The notes beneath the pieces are model-generated. The model made no database searches and was not told the origin of the DNA. It worked only from the letters and a program-made list of their open reading frames with translations. From NCBI GenBank assembly GCA_028095005.1, contig CM051461.1, positions 60,059,840 through 60,123,839 on the forward strand: a stretch of 64,000 nt of DNA. Direction: 5' to 3'. Source of the DNA: Rhynchospora pubera (Eukaryota > Streptophyta > Magnoliopsida > Poales > Cyperaceae). Position numbers and translations under genes: made by a program. This document shows positions 22,625 to 36,000 of the stretch, piece by piece. How positions within the stretch are numbered: the first letter of the stretch is position 1; the number at the start of each line of letters is the position of its first letter.

Positions 22625-23420
22625 TTTGTAAAATTCTGGTTTAACACCGAGAATTTCTATATTTTGGAAAGAAAAAAAAACTGGGTGTCATTTTTAAGTG
22701 CGCCATCCAACGAAAGAAGTGATCGACGTCCATTTATTAATTTCTATTCGTATTGCCATGCTTCGTGAGAAACAAAACACGAAATAAATTAAATCCAAAC
22801 CCATAATTTGAGGGAAAAAATAAAACCATGCACTCCCTACAGGTACAATCGTTTAATTGACTAATTAATAACTTAAATTTTGTTTGATTTCTTACATATT
22901 CCAGTTTTTTTAATGGTTCAAAGCACATGTAGTTAGCAATCAATGTTTTCAATACCACAAAGTTCCGGGCAAAATACCGGAAAAACCAGAATAGTTCTGG
23001 TCACAGCGTTATAAAAATTGAGGAAAACCGGAAAGTACAGAATTTCGGTTCATGGCTGGTATGGATGCCAGTACGTCGTTGTTAGCAATTAATTAACAAA
23101 CTTGAATATGAATTAAATGGCAAAATTTATTTTATTTTTCATTTCAAAGCTCTAGGGTTTCTCGTTTTTCCAGGCTTGTATTTTTTTTTCTTATATTATA
23201 CATTAGAAATATATTCATTTGATGCGCCGTGAGCGGCACGTGCATACTGTAATTTGGACAATAATCGCATCCTGACCGTTGATTCAGTTTATTCATTTCA
23301 ACCGTTCAGTGATGTAAAATCTTCATGCTCTGCATATTTTCAATATTTTTTCATGTTTATTTAATTATATATTTTTTTCATTGAATGAATTTGAGATAAA
23401 ATAATCAACATTTATTTATC
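22625..23420. other. Intergenic sequence, nothing recognised
   Basis: AT-rich with no recognisable coding segment. Mild internal similarity exists around ataccggaaaaaccag. Confidence 0.5.
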
Positions 23421-23515
23421 GATAATTGATAAGACATCAAGCATTCACAATTGATAGAAAGAAATTGAATAATTGATAAGACATCAATCATTCACAATTG
23501 ATAGAAAATGTGGAC
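23421..23515. repeat. 47-bp tandem duplication
   Basis: aattgataagacatcaa followed by cattcacaattgatag occurs twice, at a period of 47 bases. Confidence 0.85.
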
Positions 23516-23546
23516 AATTAATTGAAATAAATTTTATGGAAATTCT

Positions 23547-23641
23547 TTTTTGAAGATAGGTTGGGCGTCAAACCTCTCAATTCATTTTTAAATTAAATGT
23601 CTAGCCGGGTTTCAAACTAGACCAAGAGCTGGTTTTAAAAA
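23547..23641 (-). mobile_element. tRNA-derived SINE, copy 3 (internally deleted)
   Basis: A perfect 14-base direct repeat tttatggaaattct (23533-23546 and 23642-23655) flanks 95 bases. These match, on the minus strand, the head (accagctcttggtc) and the tail (ctagacatttaattt, then a poly-A seen as ttttt) of the SINE at 15847-15998. The middle is missing. Confidence 0.8.
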
Positions 23642-23893
23642 TTTATGGAAATTCTACTATTGATTGTTCAGAATTATTTATTTTGTTCAATAAATAAATA
23701 AAATTTGTCATGTTATACTTGCCTTCCCTAGAAAACTTTTGTCGGTTCCATAAATATTTTTTGGTCGTCAGGCGCTTGTGTATTAACCACATGAGAAAAA
23801 CCAACATCGCTTCCAACGTGTTTTCTATGGAATTTATGCCAGGCGTGTCAAGTCTGCGACGATTGAACTTGTAAATCTTGTATGTGTGGGTCT

Positions 23894-23903
23894 CTATATA
23901 AGA
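23894..23903 (+). promoter_or_regulatory. TATA box of the terpene synthase gene
   Basis: ctctatataag sits about 160 bases upstream of the start codon at 24057. No ATG occurs between the expected transcription start (about 23930) and 24057, which supports that start. Confidence 0.55.
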
Positions 23904-24056
23904 TTAACGAAGTGGTATACGGAAGTCCATACACATCTAAACTAAAAGTTAGAAGCACTAGTAACCTAATAATACACGAATTAGTGAGAAAGGCAAGCAA
24001 GCGTTGAGAAAACTTTTATCTTATTGAGGGTATCCGATAAGCTAGATTTACTACAA

Positions 24057-27000
24057 ATGGGAAATCCTTTAAATTCTTGCGTTACTTTTGGTTCTTCTAT
24101 CTTCAAATGTAGTTCCTTTTTGGCTGAACGGAACTTTGCAGCTACTGTAAGCTTGCCGAGCAGCACTGTTCGTGTACATCGTGGCCTGTTTGCGACATTG
24201 GCATTCAACAATAGGTAATTTCATAAGGCAAGTTATGTCTAAAATGCATATTTCTTATTCGTCAAACGTACTCCATGCAATGTTCTGTACAGAACATGCT
24301 AAATGAATGTATTTACGTACGGATGTGCATGTGTTGTGTAATGTATATAAAAAGTGCAAAGAACAACATTTATTAGGCAAATTAATTTAATTAGCAAATC
24401 TATAAAATATAATTGTGTACATATAGGAGGCAGAAAAATTAATGTATCACATATAGTTACAGCGCTTAAAGTGAAATATTTAGGTCCCTAAAAAAACAAA
24501 ATACCTTATATGCCTCATATTGCTGTGTACTTGTCTACTTGACATCTCTATAAAACCCCAATCCGTCCCTGCTATTTCAGTACGCCCTCAATATGGTGTG
24601 CCATGATTTTAGCAGTCATATTGTAATTTCAATTATTCATCCCTAATTGTTGGGTAATATTTGTCCCTAATGTACGCCTAATTATTACTTAGAAAATAAT
24701 ATGCTAGCTCTTGAAGCCACGATGCATGTTTTCAAAACATGCTTGAAATAAAGAGTACATACGTTATAACACATGTGCATAAGGAGTAAGACATCTTCAT
24801 GATGAATTTATAAGACCATAAATCATTTTACAAAGTTTAATAGTTTAATGAATCTTACCCTTTTGAAACATGCCATGAAGCAAACGATATTTTGGGCATA
24901 TTCATACAATTACAGGAAAAAGTTAAATAAACTTTTTTCTAACCTTGTTCGAGTAGTTGAATTTCTTTTATGAGACGATTAATACTAAGTTCTCAGTTTT
25001 ATTCTACAGGTCCCATGCTGCTTAACCAAGAGTGGACAAAGCATGGAGAAAGTAAGAATCATGCTCTCATCAGAAAAACACAAATCAAATCCACTAGTCA
25101 TGGTTGATTCCCTTAAGAAGCTTGACCTAGAACACTACTTTAGTGAAGAAATATCAGCAAACTTAGATTTAACATACAATAACATGTACAAAACCCTTCA
25201 AGTAAATGATGGCAAATTGATGGATGTTGCTTTGCAATTCAAGCTGCTCAGAGAAGCTGGTTACAATATTTCTTCAGGTATCTACATAATCAATAATATA
25301 TTTCTTATAATATTTAAAATATGTTTAGTTAAATAATTGTGGAATAATATTATGTGCTTTTCTGATAGCAAAAAAAAAATAATGTCCATTACGTTTGAGT
25401 TAATTTTCATTACAATCACTTCTTGTAATTTTCAGATATATTTCAGAGATTCCTGGATGGAAATGGAGAATTCAAGCAATCTATTAGCAAAGATGTTGAA
25501 GGATTGATAAGCTTACACGAGGCATCATTTCTGACAATGGGAGAAGAGATATTATACAAAGCCAATGAATTCTCCACAAAGCATTTGAAATCAGCTATGA
25601 GATACTTGAGGCCGAATGATAGTGCATTTGTGAGGCATACATTGGATCATCCATACCATAAGAGCCTAAAACAATACAAGGCAAGGCACTATCTTAAATA
25701 TGTCCATTCTCTGAAGATTGGGGATGCTTCTGTTAGCATGGAAAAGCTCGCACAGATAGAATTTCGATCAAATCAACGGTTGTACCAAGATGAATTCAAA
25801 AAAATCAGAAGGTACACATTGCTAATATCACATTTTTGTCTACCGTACATATAAAAGGATACTATTCTATAATTATCGCATGTCACTAGCAAAACCAAAG
25901 AATAACTAAAAATGAATTCCCTATATTTTATGTCAAAATGAAAAATATGAGAATACATTGCTAATTTTTGTAAGAATCTTGGTAAATTTTTAACGAGTAT
26001 GTACCTACAGTTTTTCCATCAAAATGACAGAATTGAAATATACAGTAAGTGTTAAAATTGTTGAAAAATAACATGTCATGTTTCCCTGATCTTACAATAT
26101 TCATGAGATTGATGCATTTTTTTTCTACTAACAGAGCATATTTTTTCTTGATTTTGGCAGATGGTGGAGTGACTTGGGTTTGGCAAGCGAATTAACATTT
26201 GCCAGAGACCAAATCCTGAAATGGTACTTGTATTCTATGACTACTGTACCTGGCCCACAATTCTCCAGGATTAGATTGGAGTTTACTAAAGCAATTTCAT
26301 TTCTTTTCATAATCGATGATGTTTTTGATATCATGGGTAATGCCGAGGAGCTTGCTCTGTTCACTCAGACAATAAACAGGTAAAGAAATCAGTGCCTGAC
26401 AAATACCCAACAATTCTCCTCAGCAAATAAAATTACAATTAAGAAAAATTATGTTTGTTTCTAGAAAAAAAAAAGTATTTAAAATTTTTGAACTTCATCA
26501 AAATATTTAATGATCGTGCCTTTAGGAGCAAGCTTAAAAATTAGGTTATTGAGATAGAATAAGATTGAATCAACTATATATGGCATTAAAGAACGTGCTA
26601 TTGAATGCAATGAGGATATTTCCTTGACGTTTATAAATTGATGATAAAATTATCTATGCAGTTGGGAGGATTCAAATGCACTCCCAGGCTACATGAGAGT
26701 ATGCTTCCTTGCTTTGCAACAAGTGACAGAAGGCATTGCCCAATTTGTTGAAGAGGAGTATGGATGGAACCCCATAAATTTCTTGAAAAGATCGGTATGT
26801 GACTATAATGTTTTCACTGTTCAGACTAAATTCTGCATTTATCTCTTCCTATTTGTAAGTTTTAATAGCAAAAGCTTTTAAATCTTCCATTGTCAATGAA
26901 TGATACCATTAAGTGTATACACAATATATAGATCAATCGGTTAAACAAAAAGTCAGAAAATTATATTCAATTGTACAAGGTATACATATTAATTAAATAA

Positions 27001-30000
27001 TGACAAAAGATCAACATGCAGAACAGCTGAATCTGAAAATAAAAGGTGTAAGTAATCTGGAAATTCAAGAACTACGGAGCGAGAATGAGCTTTCTATTGA
27101 AAATTTTCTGCCTTCACTATGCGAAATTTTGGTTTCTGTAACGGTTAATAAAAGACTTCTGTAACGGTACACGAAACGTTACTGTAGCCCCCGTTACAGA
27201 ATGTCTAATAACCGTTACAGATCTATAACGGTTATTAGAAAACAACCGTTACAGTAGCCCCCTCTTCTGTAACGGTTATTATCTAATAACCGTTATGGTA
27301 TTATGCAAGAAAAATCTGGTACAGTTTTTTGTAGAACATGTGTAACGGTTATTAGATAATAACCGTTACAGAAGCCAGTCTTCTGTAACGGTTATTATCT
27401 AATAACCGTTACAGATAATATTTATAAATAAAAAAAAATGAAATTATAATATTCTGTAACGGTTATTATCTAATAACCGTTACAAAAGTCTTTATTTTTT
27501 TTTTGAGTTTTGCCTGTTTGATTGGCTAGCCCCAATTTGCTAGCCGAATTGGTACCAAATTGGTACCCAATTTACATTAACAAATGCAGCATATATATAT
27601 ATCACAAAGCACACATATATCAAACATATATAATCATGCATATCACTCGCTGAATAAACAAAGTATTTACATATATCACAAGTATAATCAAACATGACAA
27701 GTCATCAAATAACACATTTTAATCAAAATAATACCCCTTGCATGAAGTCCATAACTTCTGTCACGACACCATCAATCATTTCTTTGTTGTATGGTACTCC
27801 AACCGGCTCGATCATCTGCATATTATGATAAACAAGTCAAAAATATTATTAGTTAGATCATGAAATTGTTTCACCTCCTGAAAATTATCATGAAATTGTT
27901 TCACCTCCTGAAATTGTTTCACCTCCTGAAAATTATTATGATAAACAAGTCAAAAATATTATTATGGTACTCCAACCGGCTCGATCATCTGCAATCCGCT
28001 ACTGGCCAACCATTGTTTCACCTCCTGAAAATTATCAAGCAACCGAATGATGAATAATAGTTTTCATTCATTTTGATTACATTTTGACTGTCAAAAAGGA
28101 TTACCTGAAAAGCTTCTTGTCTCGCCGCATTCATTATCTCCTCGGAGTGAATCAAGTCCCTTTTGGTTTTCTCAGCGGCTTCAGCTGCAACCCTGCTCAT
28201 CAATTCTTCAATCTGGTCTGGTGCCATCCATCCTTCATGCGCATCCTTTCTAGGCTTTCTTTTATACACATCTTCCTTCTTGGTCCATAAAGGATATCCC
28301 CTGATTCTTCCTGGATGTTCTGGCCTGTCAACCGCCCGATTTAAGATTTCTTGTTCCGGTATTGACCCGGAATTGATTTCACCAGACATGGCACTCAACC
28401 GACTGAATGCCTCAATAGTCGACGAATCAGAGCTATGGAACGTGTAAGTATCTAACAAGCAACAAACAAATCTTATTAATAATCACAAAACAGAATTTGA
28501 AGTTAGCATATATAATAAGTATTTACATGTGTAAGTACCTTTATCCTTCGTAGCCACAGTCCTTCCCATGAAATACCTTTGACTCCTCGGTTCCAAATCG
28601 CCGATGGTAATGCTCGTGGAACCGGCCCCTTCAGAATCTCCGGGTATGACAATCTTGTCTGTAGGTTTCCATGAACCTTTTTTTCCTCTATAGCCAGTGG
28701 AACCCATCCTATGAGGCTCTTTCCATTTCTTTCTCAACTCCTTCGCTTTGTTGCTCTTTTGTACAAAATCTGCACCCGTCCTTTTGTTGAAAAATTCTTC
28801 CCATTCCTTTTGTGAGATTGGGTGTTTATCGCATGAATTTTTTGGATTGTTTGGATCGGCATTTGTGATGTACTCCTCAGCAATCCTACTTCTATAAGCC
28901 CTGTGACTTATGCCCATCGCTTTGAGAGTATTGTTCATGGCTTTATCATCTTCGATGTTGAACATTTTCTGAAACATAACGAAACGTTAGTTAATTGGTA
29001 GCATAGAAATTTAAATTAGATGATTTAAGTGAAAAATTATTCACCTTGATGTCCAACCACAACTCAAGTCTGGTTTCCTTTGAAACGTCCTTCCGCCAAT
29101 CATTAATTGTGATTGGCACTCTTACTCTAGCCAGATACCCGCAATATGATGCAAATTTGTTCACCGCCTCTTCAGTACCAATTGGCACTCCTTCTTTGTC
29201 AAATTTAATCTCATACTTTTCCCCAGCAGCTTTTTTTCTCCTAAACTCTTCCATTGTCGTTCTGCTCCTTTTCTTTATTTCGAACGTTGTGACCTCCTCA
29301 TCGCCGGATTCTGTACCAGTCTGTTCACCCTGTAAATCTCTTTCTTGATCTCCAGACATATCTATTAACAAATAATTAACAACAATGAAACATTAAACGA
29401 CAAGTTCAATCTCAAATAACAAACATAAACAAACATAAACATAAACATAAACAAACAAACATAAACATAAACATAAACAAACATAAACATAAACATTAAC
29501 AACATAAACATTAACAACATAAACATAAACATAAACATAAACAAAATATATTAACATAAACATAAACATTAAACGACAAGTTCAATCTCAAATAACAAAA
29601 TACATTAACATAAACAGAAACATTCAGTTGGATAAGAAACCCTAATACTAAACCAAACATAAATCTAAATTCTAAAACTAGTCTTCATCATCCGACAAAA
29701 CAATGACTTCATCATCATCATCCGACAAAACAATGACTTCTTCTCTCCATTCTGTGTACGGTGCCACAAACTTGTCAATCAAAAGCTTGAAAAAAATTGC
29801 ATGTTTTTCATATTTTGAGAGGCTCGGTTGCCCCTGGTTTTGAGAGGCTTGGTTTTGATTTTGAGAGGCTTGGTTTTGGTTCGTCTGGTTTTGAGAGGAT
29901 GGATTGGCACGAACATTGCGCCTAACATAGACTCGTTCGATGGGCTTTTTCCCCTTTGAATTGCTTCCTTCACCTTTCTCCATTACTACCTAATTAAAAC

Positions 30001-33000
30001 ACCATATATAATATATATTAATGTTTGGCGCAATGTTCAATTTATTCAAACATGAACAAGTTTAAAATTCAAATAATTAAAAATACATAAATTTAAAATT
30101 CATTTAATTAAAACACACTAATATTCAAACATGAATTCATACACAAATAACATAAACTTCAAATTACATAGATAAAGTTCACACAAAATAACATAGATAA
30201 TTTTATTAATTCCTAAGACAATTCAACCCTAATTCTTCTCTTCCTTATTCTTCTCCTCCTTATTCTTCTCCACCTCCTTATTCTCACTGGATCCCTCATC
30301 TATTTTAATTCCCATGCTAAAATCAGGACCCCTTTCACAGCCTGGAGGAAGACGACGTACAGCCGACACAGCCCTTCTTTTGAGAGGTCCGTAAAACGGG
30401 ACCCTTTTTGACACCACCTTAGGTGTTTCCTCCCCCACCTTGGATTCCTCCCCCACCTTATTGTCGTTTTGATCCTTCTCCATCTAATTTTCATTTTAAA
30501 TAAATTTCTTAACTCCTTATTCATAATCAATTCACAATGCATATATATCTAATTAAATTAAATTCTAAATTATCAAGAAATAACATGCACGTCTCTATAA
30601 TCAATTTTAGTAATAACATTTGCATATTAGCCCCAAAAAAGCCCAAAATTAAGCATATTAGTCCCTAAAACAGCACATATTAAACCCCAAATTAAGCATA
30701 TTTAAGCCCAAAACAGCACATATTTATGCAAAACAGTCCCTAAAATTAAGCATTTTCCCAAATTAAACAGTCATAACTTTGCATTTCAGCACATATTAAA
30801 CCCCAAATTAAGCATTTCAGTCCCAAAACAGCACATATTTATGCAAAACAGTCCCTAAAATTAAGCATTTTCCCAAATTAAACAGTCATAACTTTGCATT
30901 TCAGCACATATTAAACCCCAAATTAAGCATTTCAGTCCCAAAACAGCACATATTGTTGCAAAACAGTCCCTAAAATTAAGCATTTTCCCAAATTAAACAG
31001 TCATAACTTTGCATTTCAGCACATATTAAACCCCAAATTAAGCATTTCAGTCCCAAAACAGCACATATTGTTGCAAAACAGTCCCTAAAATTAAGCATTT
31101 TTCCAAATTAAACAGTCACAATTTTGCATTTCAGCACATATTAATCAAGCACAAACAACCACAATTTTGCATTTCAATCAAGCACAAACAACCACAATTT
31201 TGCATTTCAGCATATATTTCAATCAAGCACAAACAGCCACAATCAACCACAATTTTGCATTTCAGCACACAATTTTGCATTTCAGCACAATTTTGCATTT
31301 TGCACAAACAGCCACAATCAAGCCAAAATTAAAATTTGAGAGAAAAGAAAGTGGGATTACCTGAGAACCGAGTCGAGTATTGCCTGAGAGCGGAGAGAGA
31401 GATAGATAGAGTTGCCTGCGAGAGTAGAGAGACAGATCGAGTGAATAGGGTGAAGAGGAGAGAGACAAATCGAGTGAATAACAGAAAGAGCGAGGGATTA
31501 CCTGAGAGAGAGGGGAGAGAGCCGAGTAGTGTTGCCTGATATCGGAGAGAGAGACCGATCGAGAGAAAGAGCTGTAAAGGGGAGAGAGGGAGTCAGAGAG
31601 AGCGACAGAATGAGATGGGAAGGTAGAGGAAGATGAGAGAGGGATTACCTGAGATGGGAGAGGCGCGAGAGCTGTCGAGAGAGGGAGTCAGAGAGAGGCG
31701 CGAGAGCTGTCGAGAAAGGCTAGGGTTTTGCTTCTGTCGAGATGAGGGGCTTAAGAATAAAGGCTCGATCGATTTTTAGAAGATAATGACGAAGAGACGC
31801 CAGGATGGGTTTTTAATAAAAGGGTTCAACTAATCTGTAACGGTTATTAGCTAATAACCGTTACAGAAGAGGTCTAATCTGTAACGGTTATTAGCTAATA
31901 ACCATTACAGAAGTCCAAACGTTTTTATATATATAACATTCTGTAACGGTTATTAGCTAATAACCGTTACAGAAGAGGTCTAATCTGTAACGGTTATTAG
32001 CTAATAACCGTTACAGAAGTCCAAACGTTTTTATATATATAACATTCTGTAACGGTTATTAGCTAATAACCGTTACAGATTATTTTAATTTCATTTTTTT
32101 TAACTTTTTGTTTGTTTAACGTTACCAAGTAATTTGTTGTCCTTAATAGAAACTTTTCTTGATATATTCGAGGAATAACCAGTAGGAACCTTAATAGATT
32201 TCAGGCATTCTAATAAGCTTTTTTTCTCTTGCTTTGATAAATTAAATTGTGCTGCAGGTAGCCAAGTTCGACTTTTTCCCTTATCTTGTGCCGCTAGTTC
32301 TTGCCGGATCCCCATTTCAACCATGTCCTTCCTCGCATTTACGCCATCTTTAGTTTTCCCTTGAATTTCCAACATGCAACCAATCAAAGCTTCACATATG
32401 TTCTTTATTATGTGCATCGCATCTAAGCAATGCCTAATCTCCAAACTCTGCCAATATTCAAGATTCCAGAATATAGACTTCTTCTTCCATATCCCCTTGG
32501 GTATCTCATTTGCAAATTTCTTACCAAATTTTACATTAATGTCCTTCACCTGTCGATACACCCCTGAACCGGATAACGGTATTGGGGCCTTGTCTTTTTC
32601 TACAGTACCGTCAAACCTTTCCTTGTCTCGACGGTAAGGGTGATTGCGGTTCTTAATAAACCTCCGGTGTCCCAAGTAAACATTTTTTCTGGAGTTTTTC
32701 AAGTACACAGAATGGGTGTTTTCCATGCAAATAGGACACGCTTTCGCTCCTTTATTCCTATACCCTGACAGGTTTCCGTATGCAGGAAAATCATTGATTG
32801 TGCAAAATATCATGGCACGGAGGTTAAACTCACTTCTAGAGTGTGCATCGTATATTTTCACTCCATTCTGCCACAATTCACCAAGGTCATCTATTAATGG
32901 AGCCAAGTACACATCTATATCATTGCCTGGTTGCTTGGGACCAGAAATCAACAAGGGCATCATCATGTATCTCCTTTTCATGCATAGCCAGGGAGGAAGA

Positions 33001-36000
33001 TTGTAAATACACAATAAAACCGGCCATGTAGTCTGCCGGCTACTCATGTTTCCGTAAGGATTCATCCCGTCTGTACATAAACCCAATCTCAAATTTCTAG
33101 GTTCACTGCCGAAATCTTCAAATTCCATATCTATATTTATCCAATCTGGAGAGTCTGCTGGGTGTCTGAGCATGCCATCGCCTTTTTTCCTGCAGTCAGC
33201 GTGCCATCTTAACAATTTGGCATCCTTCGCGTTAGAGAAAAGCCGCTGAAATCTTGGTATTATTGGTAGATAAAACACCACTTTTGCAGCTGGTCCCTTA
33301 CTACCTTCATCTTCAATTTGATCGTCCCTCGGTTTATACCGTGACGCATTACACTTTGGACATTTATGCAAGTCTCCGTACTCATTCCGGAATAATATGC
33401 AGTCATTTGGACATGCATGAATTCTCTCAACTCCAATTTTTAAAGGACATAACATTTTTTTAGCCTTATAAATTGAATCTGGCAACTGGTTATCTTTTGG
33501 AAGAAATTCTTTATGTAATAGTTTGAGCAAAGATGTGAAACTCGCATCACTCCATCCATTTTTGGCTTTAAGATTGAACAGTTTGAAAACAGCATTAAGT
33601 TTTGACAATTCACAACCAGGATATAAAGCTATTTTATCTTCTTCACGTAACATACCAAAAATTTCAACATTATCAACAAAATTTTCATCCACATTGTTCA
33701 CAATTTCATCTAAATCGGCATTAAATTCTGAGTTATCTACATTTCTATCATCATCTACATTCTCATCATCAAATACATTGACATCATCAATTTCATCATC
33801 CAATGATACATTTTCTTCCTCATACACAGAATCCAATACATTTGTGCTAGTACTATCCCCCCCATTCTCTCCATGGAGTGTCCACCGACTATAATCCGGT
33901 TGAAATCCATTTATAATCAAATGAGCCTTCACTTCTTCAAAATTAGACCACTTCAACAAATTCTGACAAACACGACAAGGACAATACATTTTATCATCTT
34001 CTTTCATTTTCAAATTCTCTTTAGCACAAACCATAAATTCTTCAAGTCCTCTCAAAAATGTAGACGAGCATCGATTACTTGAGTACATCCACGTCCGATC
34101 CATCTGAACAATAAAATTTAGGCAAATTATTAGGGTTTCGGACCAATTTGTCATATTAGGTTTTCGGACCGGTCACCATCCTAGCCCGCTCTTTGGATAC
34201 TCTGCCTCATTAGCGAGCGTACGTTAGATGCAATGTGCTATCTGAGAAAAATTCGGCAGCATTTCCCCTTATGTTCCCTGAATACGCCAACACACGATTG
34301 CTCGTGCGTACGTATCCGTGGGAACACATGGGAAATGCCGCCGAATTTTTCTCAGACAACACATTGCATCTAACGTACAACTCGCTGTCCTAAATGAGAC
34401 AGATCGTATCCAAAGAGCAGTACTCCCGACCGGGAGTACTATCCGAGATTAATCCCTAATGGATTAATCTCGGACGGGCAATGACCTAAATTCAGTTGAG
34501 TTCCGGTATTTGGTTCCTATATGACAATACGAAATTCATGCCTATATATATATATATGCAAATTATTAACGAAATGCAAATAATTTAAAAAAAGAGAAGT
34601 TCATGAAAATATACTTTCAATTGTGTGCCTTCCGATCCGTTGAATCGTGCGACTTATCCGGCCGATGTAAGATCTTCTCCTATTCAATGATATCTTGAAA
34701 TATATAAAAAAACAAAAATAACCATTAAATTAATGAAAAAATCGAAATAAATAAGAAAAAAATGTAAAAAATAAATTACGGTTCAAATTTAATTTTTTTT
34801 ACCTTAAATCTGCTCTCCTTCTTATTCTCTTTCTAATTATTATTTTTTCAGAATTTTTAGAAATTTTTGGCTATTTTTTTGGAGTGAAGCCACCACCACA
34901 AATTCGCAATAAATGAGAAGATCAGAAAAGAGTTAAGTGATGCGGCGCTCTAGCTGTGAGTTTGTTGGGATGGGGAGAAGACCTAAATACAGAACAAACT
35001 ATTCAGTAACGGTTATTAAAAAATAACCGTTACAGAATCATAAAAATATAAAAAAAAAAGCCGTTACAGAATCTTAGATCCCTTAATAAAATTCGTGCTA
35101 TAATATGTAACGGTTATTAGAAAATAACCGTTACAGAATCATTAAAAAAATAAAAAAAAACGTTAAGCTACTGTAACGGTTATTTGCTAATAACCGTTAC
35201 AGAAGATGGTTGATATTATATATTTTCTTTTTTCTTTTCTGTAACGGTTGATAGATAATAACCGTTACAGAATATAAGAAATCTGTAACGGTTCTAATCC
35301 AACAACCGTTACAGAAGGTTGATGCATTTTTTTCCCTGACCATGACGGAAATGTTATTACGGTTGTTTAATAATAACCGTTACAGATTTGTGGCGCCAAT
35401 TTTCCCGCCTAATGCCTCACTATTCTGTAACGGTTATTTCAAAAACCGTTACAGAAGTGTCGTTACAGAAGGTCCTTTTTCCCGTAGTGCTTCCAAATTA
35501 TCCTTTTTTTTTTTTTTTTTGGGGGGGGGGATCTAAAATTGAAGGAAGCAAAAGAAATAAAGGAAGACATGCGCATTTTAAGATTACAAATCGTATAGTA
35601 TAATTTCAAGCAATTAGATTCCTTTTATATATAACCGCAGAATGTTTTATACTTACACAGTTACACTGCCACCGCCCACAGACTAATTGGTTTAATTTAA
35701 TCATATATACTTTCGCAAGACATTGTCAACTAATTTACTAATTAATTTTCCATTGATAGTGGTCAACATTGTGCAATGCATTTATGGTAGAGTCAAGATG
35801 GTTTGCCAATAGTCAAGTGCCAAGTGCCGCAGTGTACCTGACAAATGGGGTCACCAGCTCTGGCGTTCCTATGATGATGGTGCACTTATATTTTCTTTTG
35901 GGGCACAGGGTCACAAATGAAACGGCAAACTTAATTGAAGGCAAATCTACTCTTGTCTCTGGTGCTGCGAAAATTTTAAGGCTTTTGGATGATCTTGGAA

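Larger units (their letters stand above)
27115..35489 (-). mobile_element. CACTA (En/Spm) transposon in intron 5 of the terpene synthase
   Basis: The 8375-bp element has ends cactatgcgaaa (plus, 27115) and cactacgggaaa (minus, 35489), and a 3-base target duplication ctt (27112-27114 and 35490-35492), diagnostic of CACTA elements. Its genes are on the minus strand, opposite to the host gene: a truncated TNPD, then small frames, then a TNPA/Ptta-type gene. Subterminal arrays of ctgtaacggttatta and its complement occupy both ends. Without it, intron 5 would be about 590 bases, ordinary for this family. Confidence 0.95.

Noticed and set aside
24024..24218. Longer version of terpene synthase exon 1 ending at the stop after AFNNR
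   Set aside because: Joining from its end (donor at 24213) to the acceptor at 25009 gives an immediate stop, and the upstream start is not an ATG.
29395..29600. Possible CRISPR-like or telomeric array
   Set aside because: The aacataaac units are a simple degenerate microsatellite without spacers, and not the plant telomere repeat.
32374..34082. Several plus-strand frames of 60-123 codons
   Set aside because: They are antisense shadows of the TNPD transposase.
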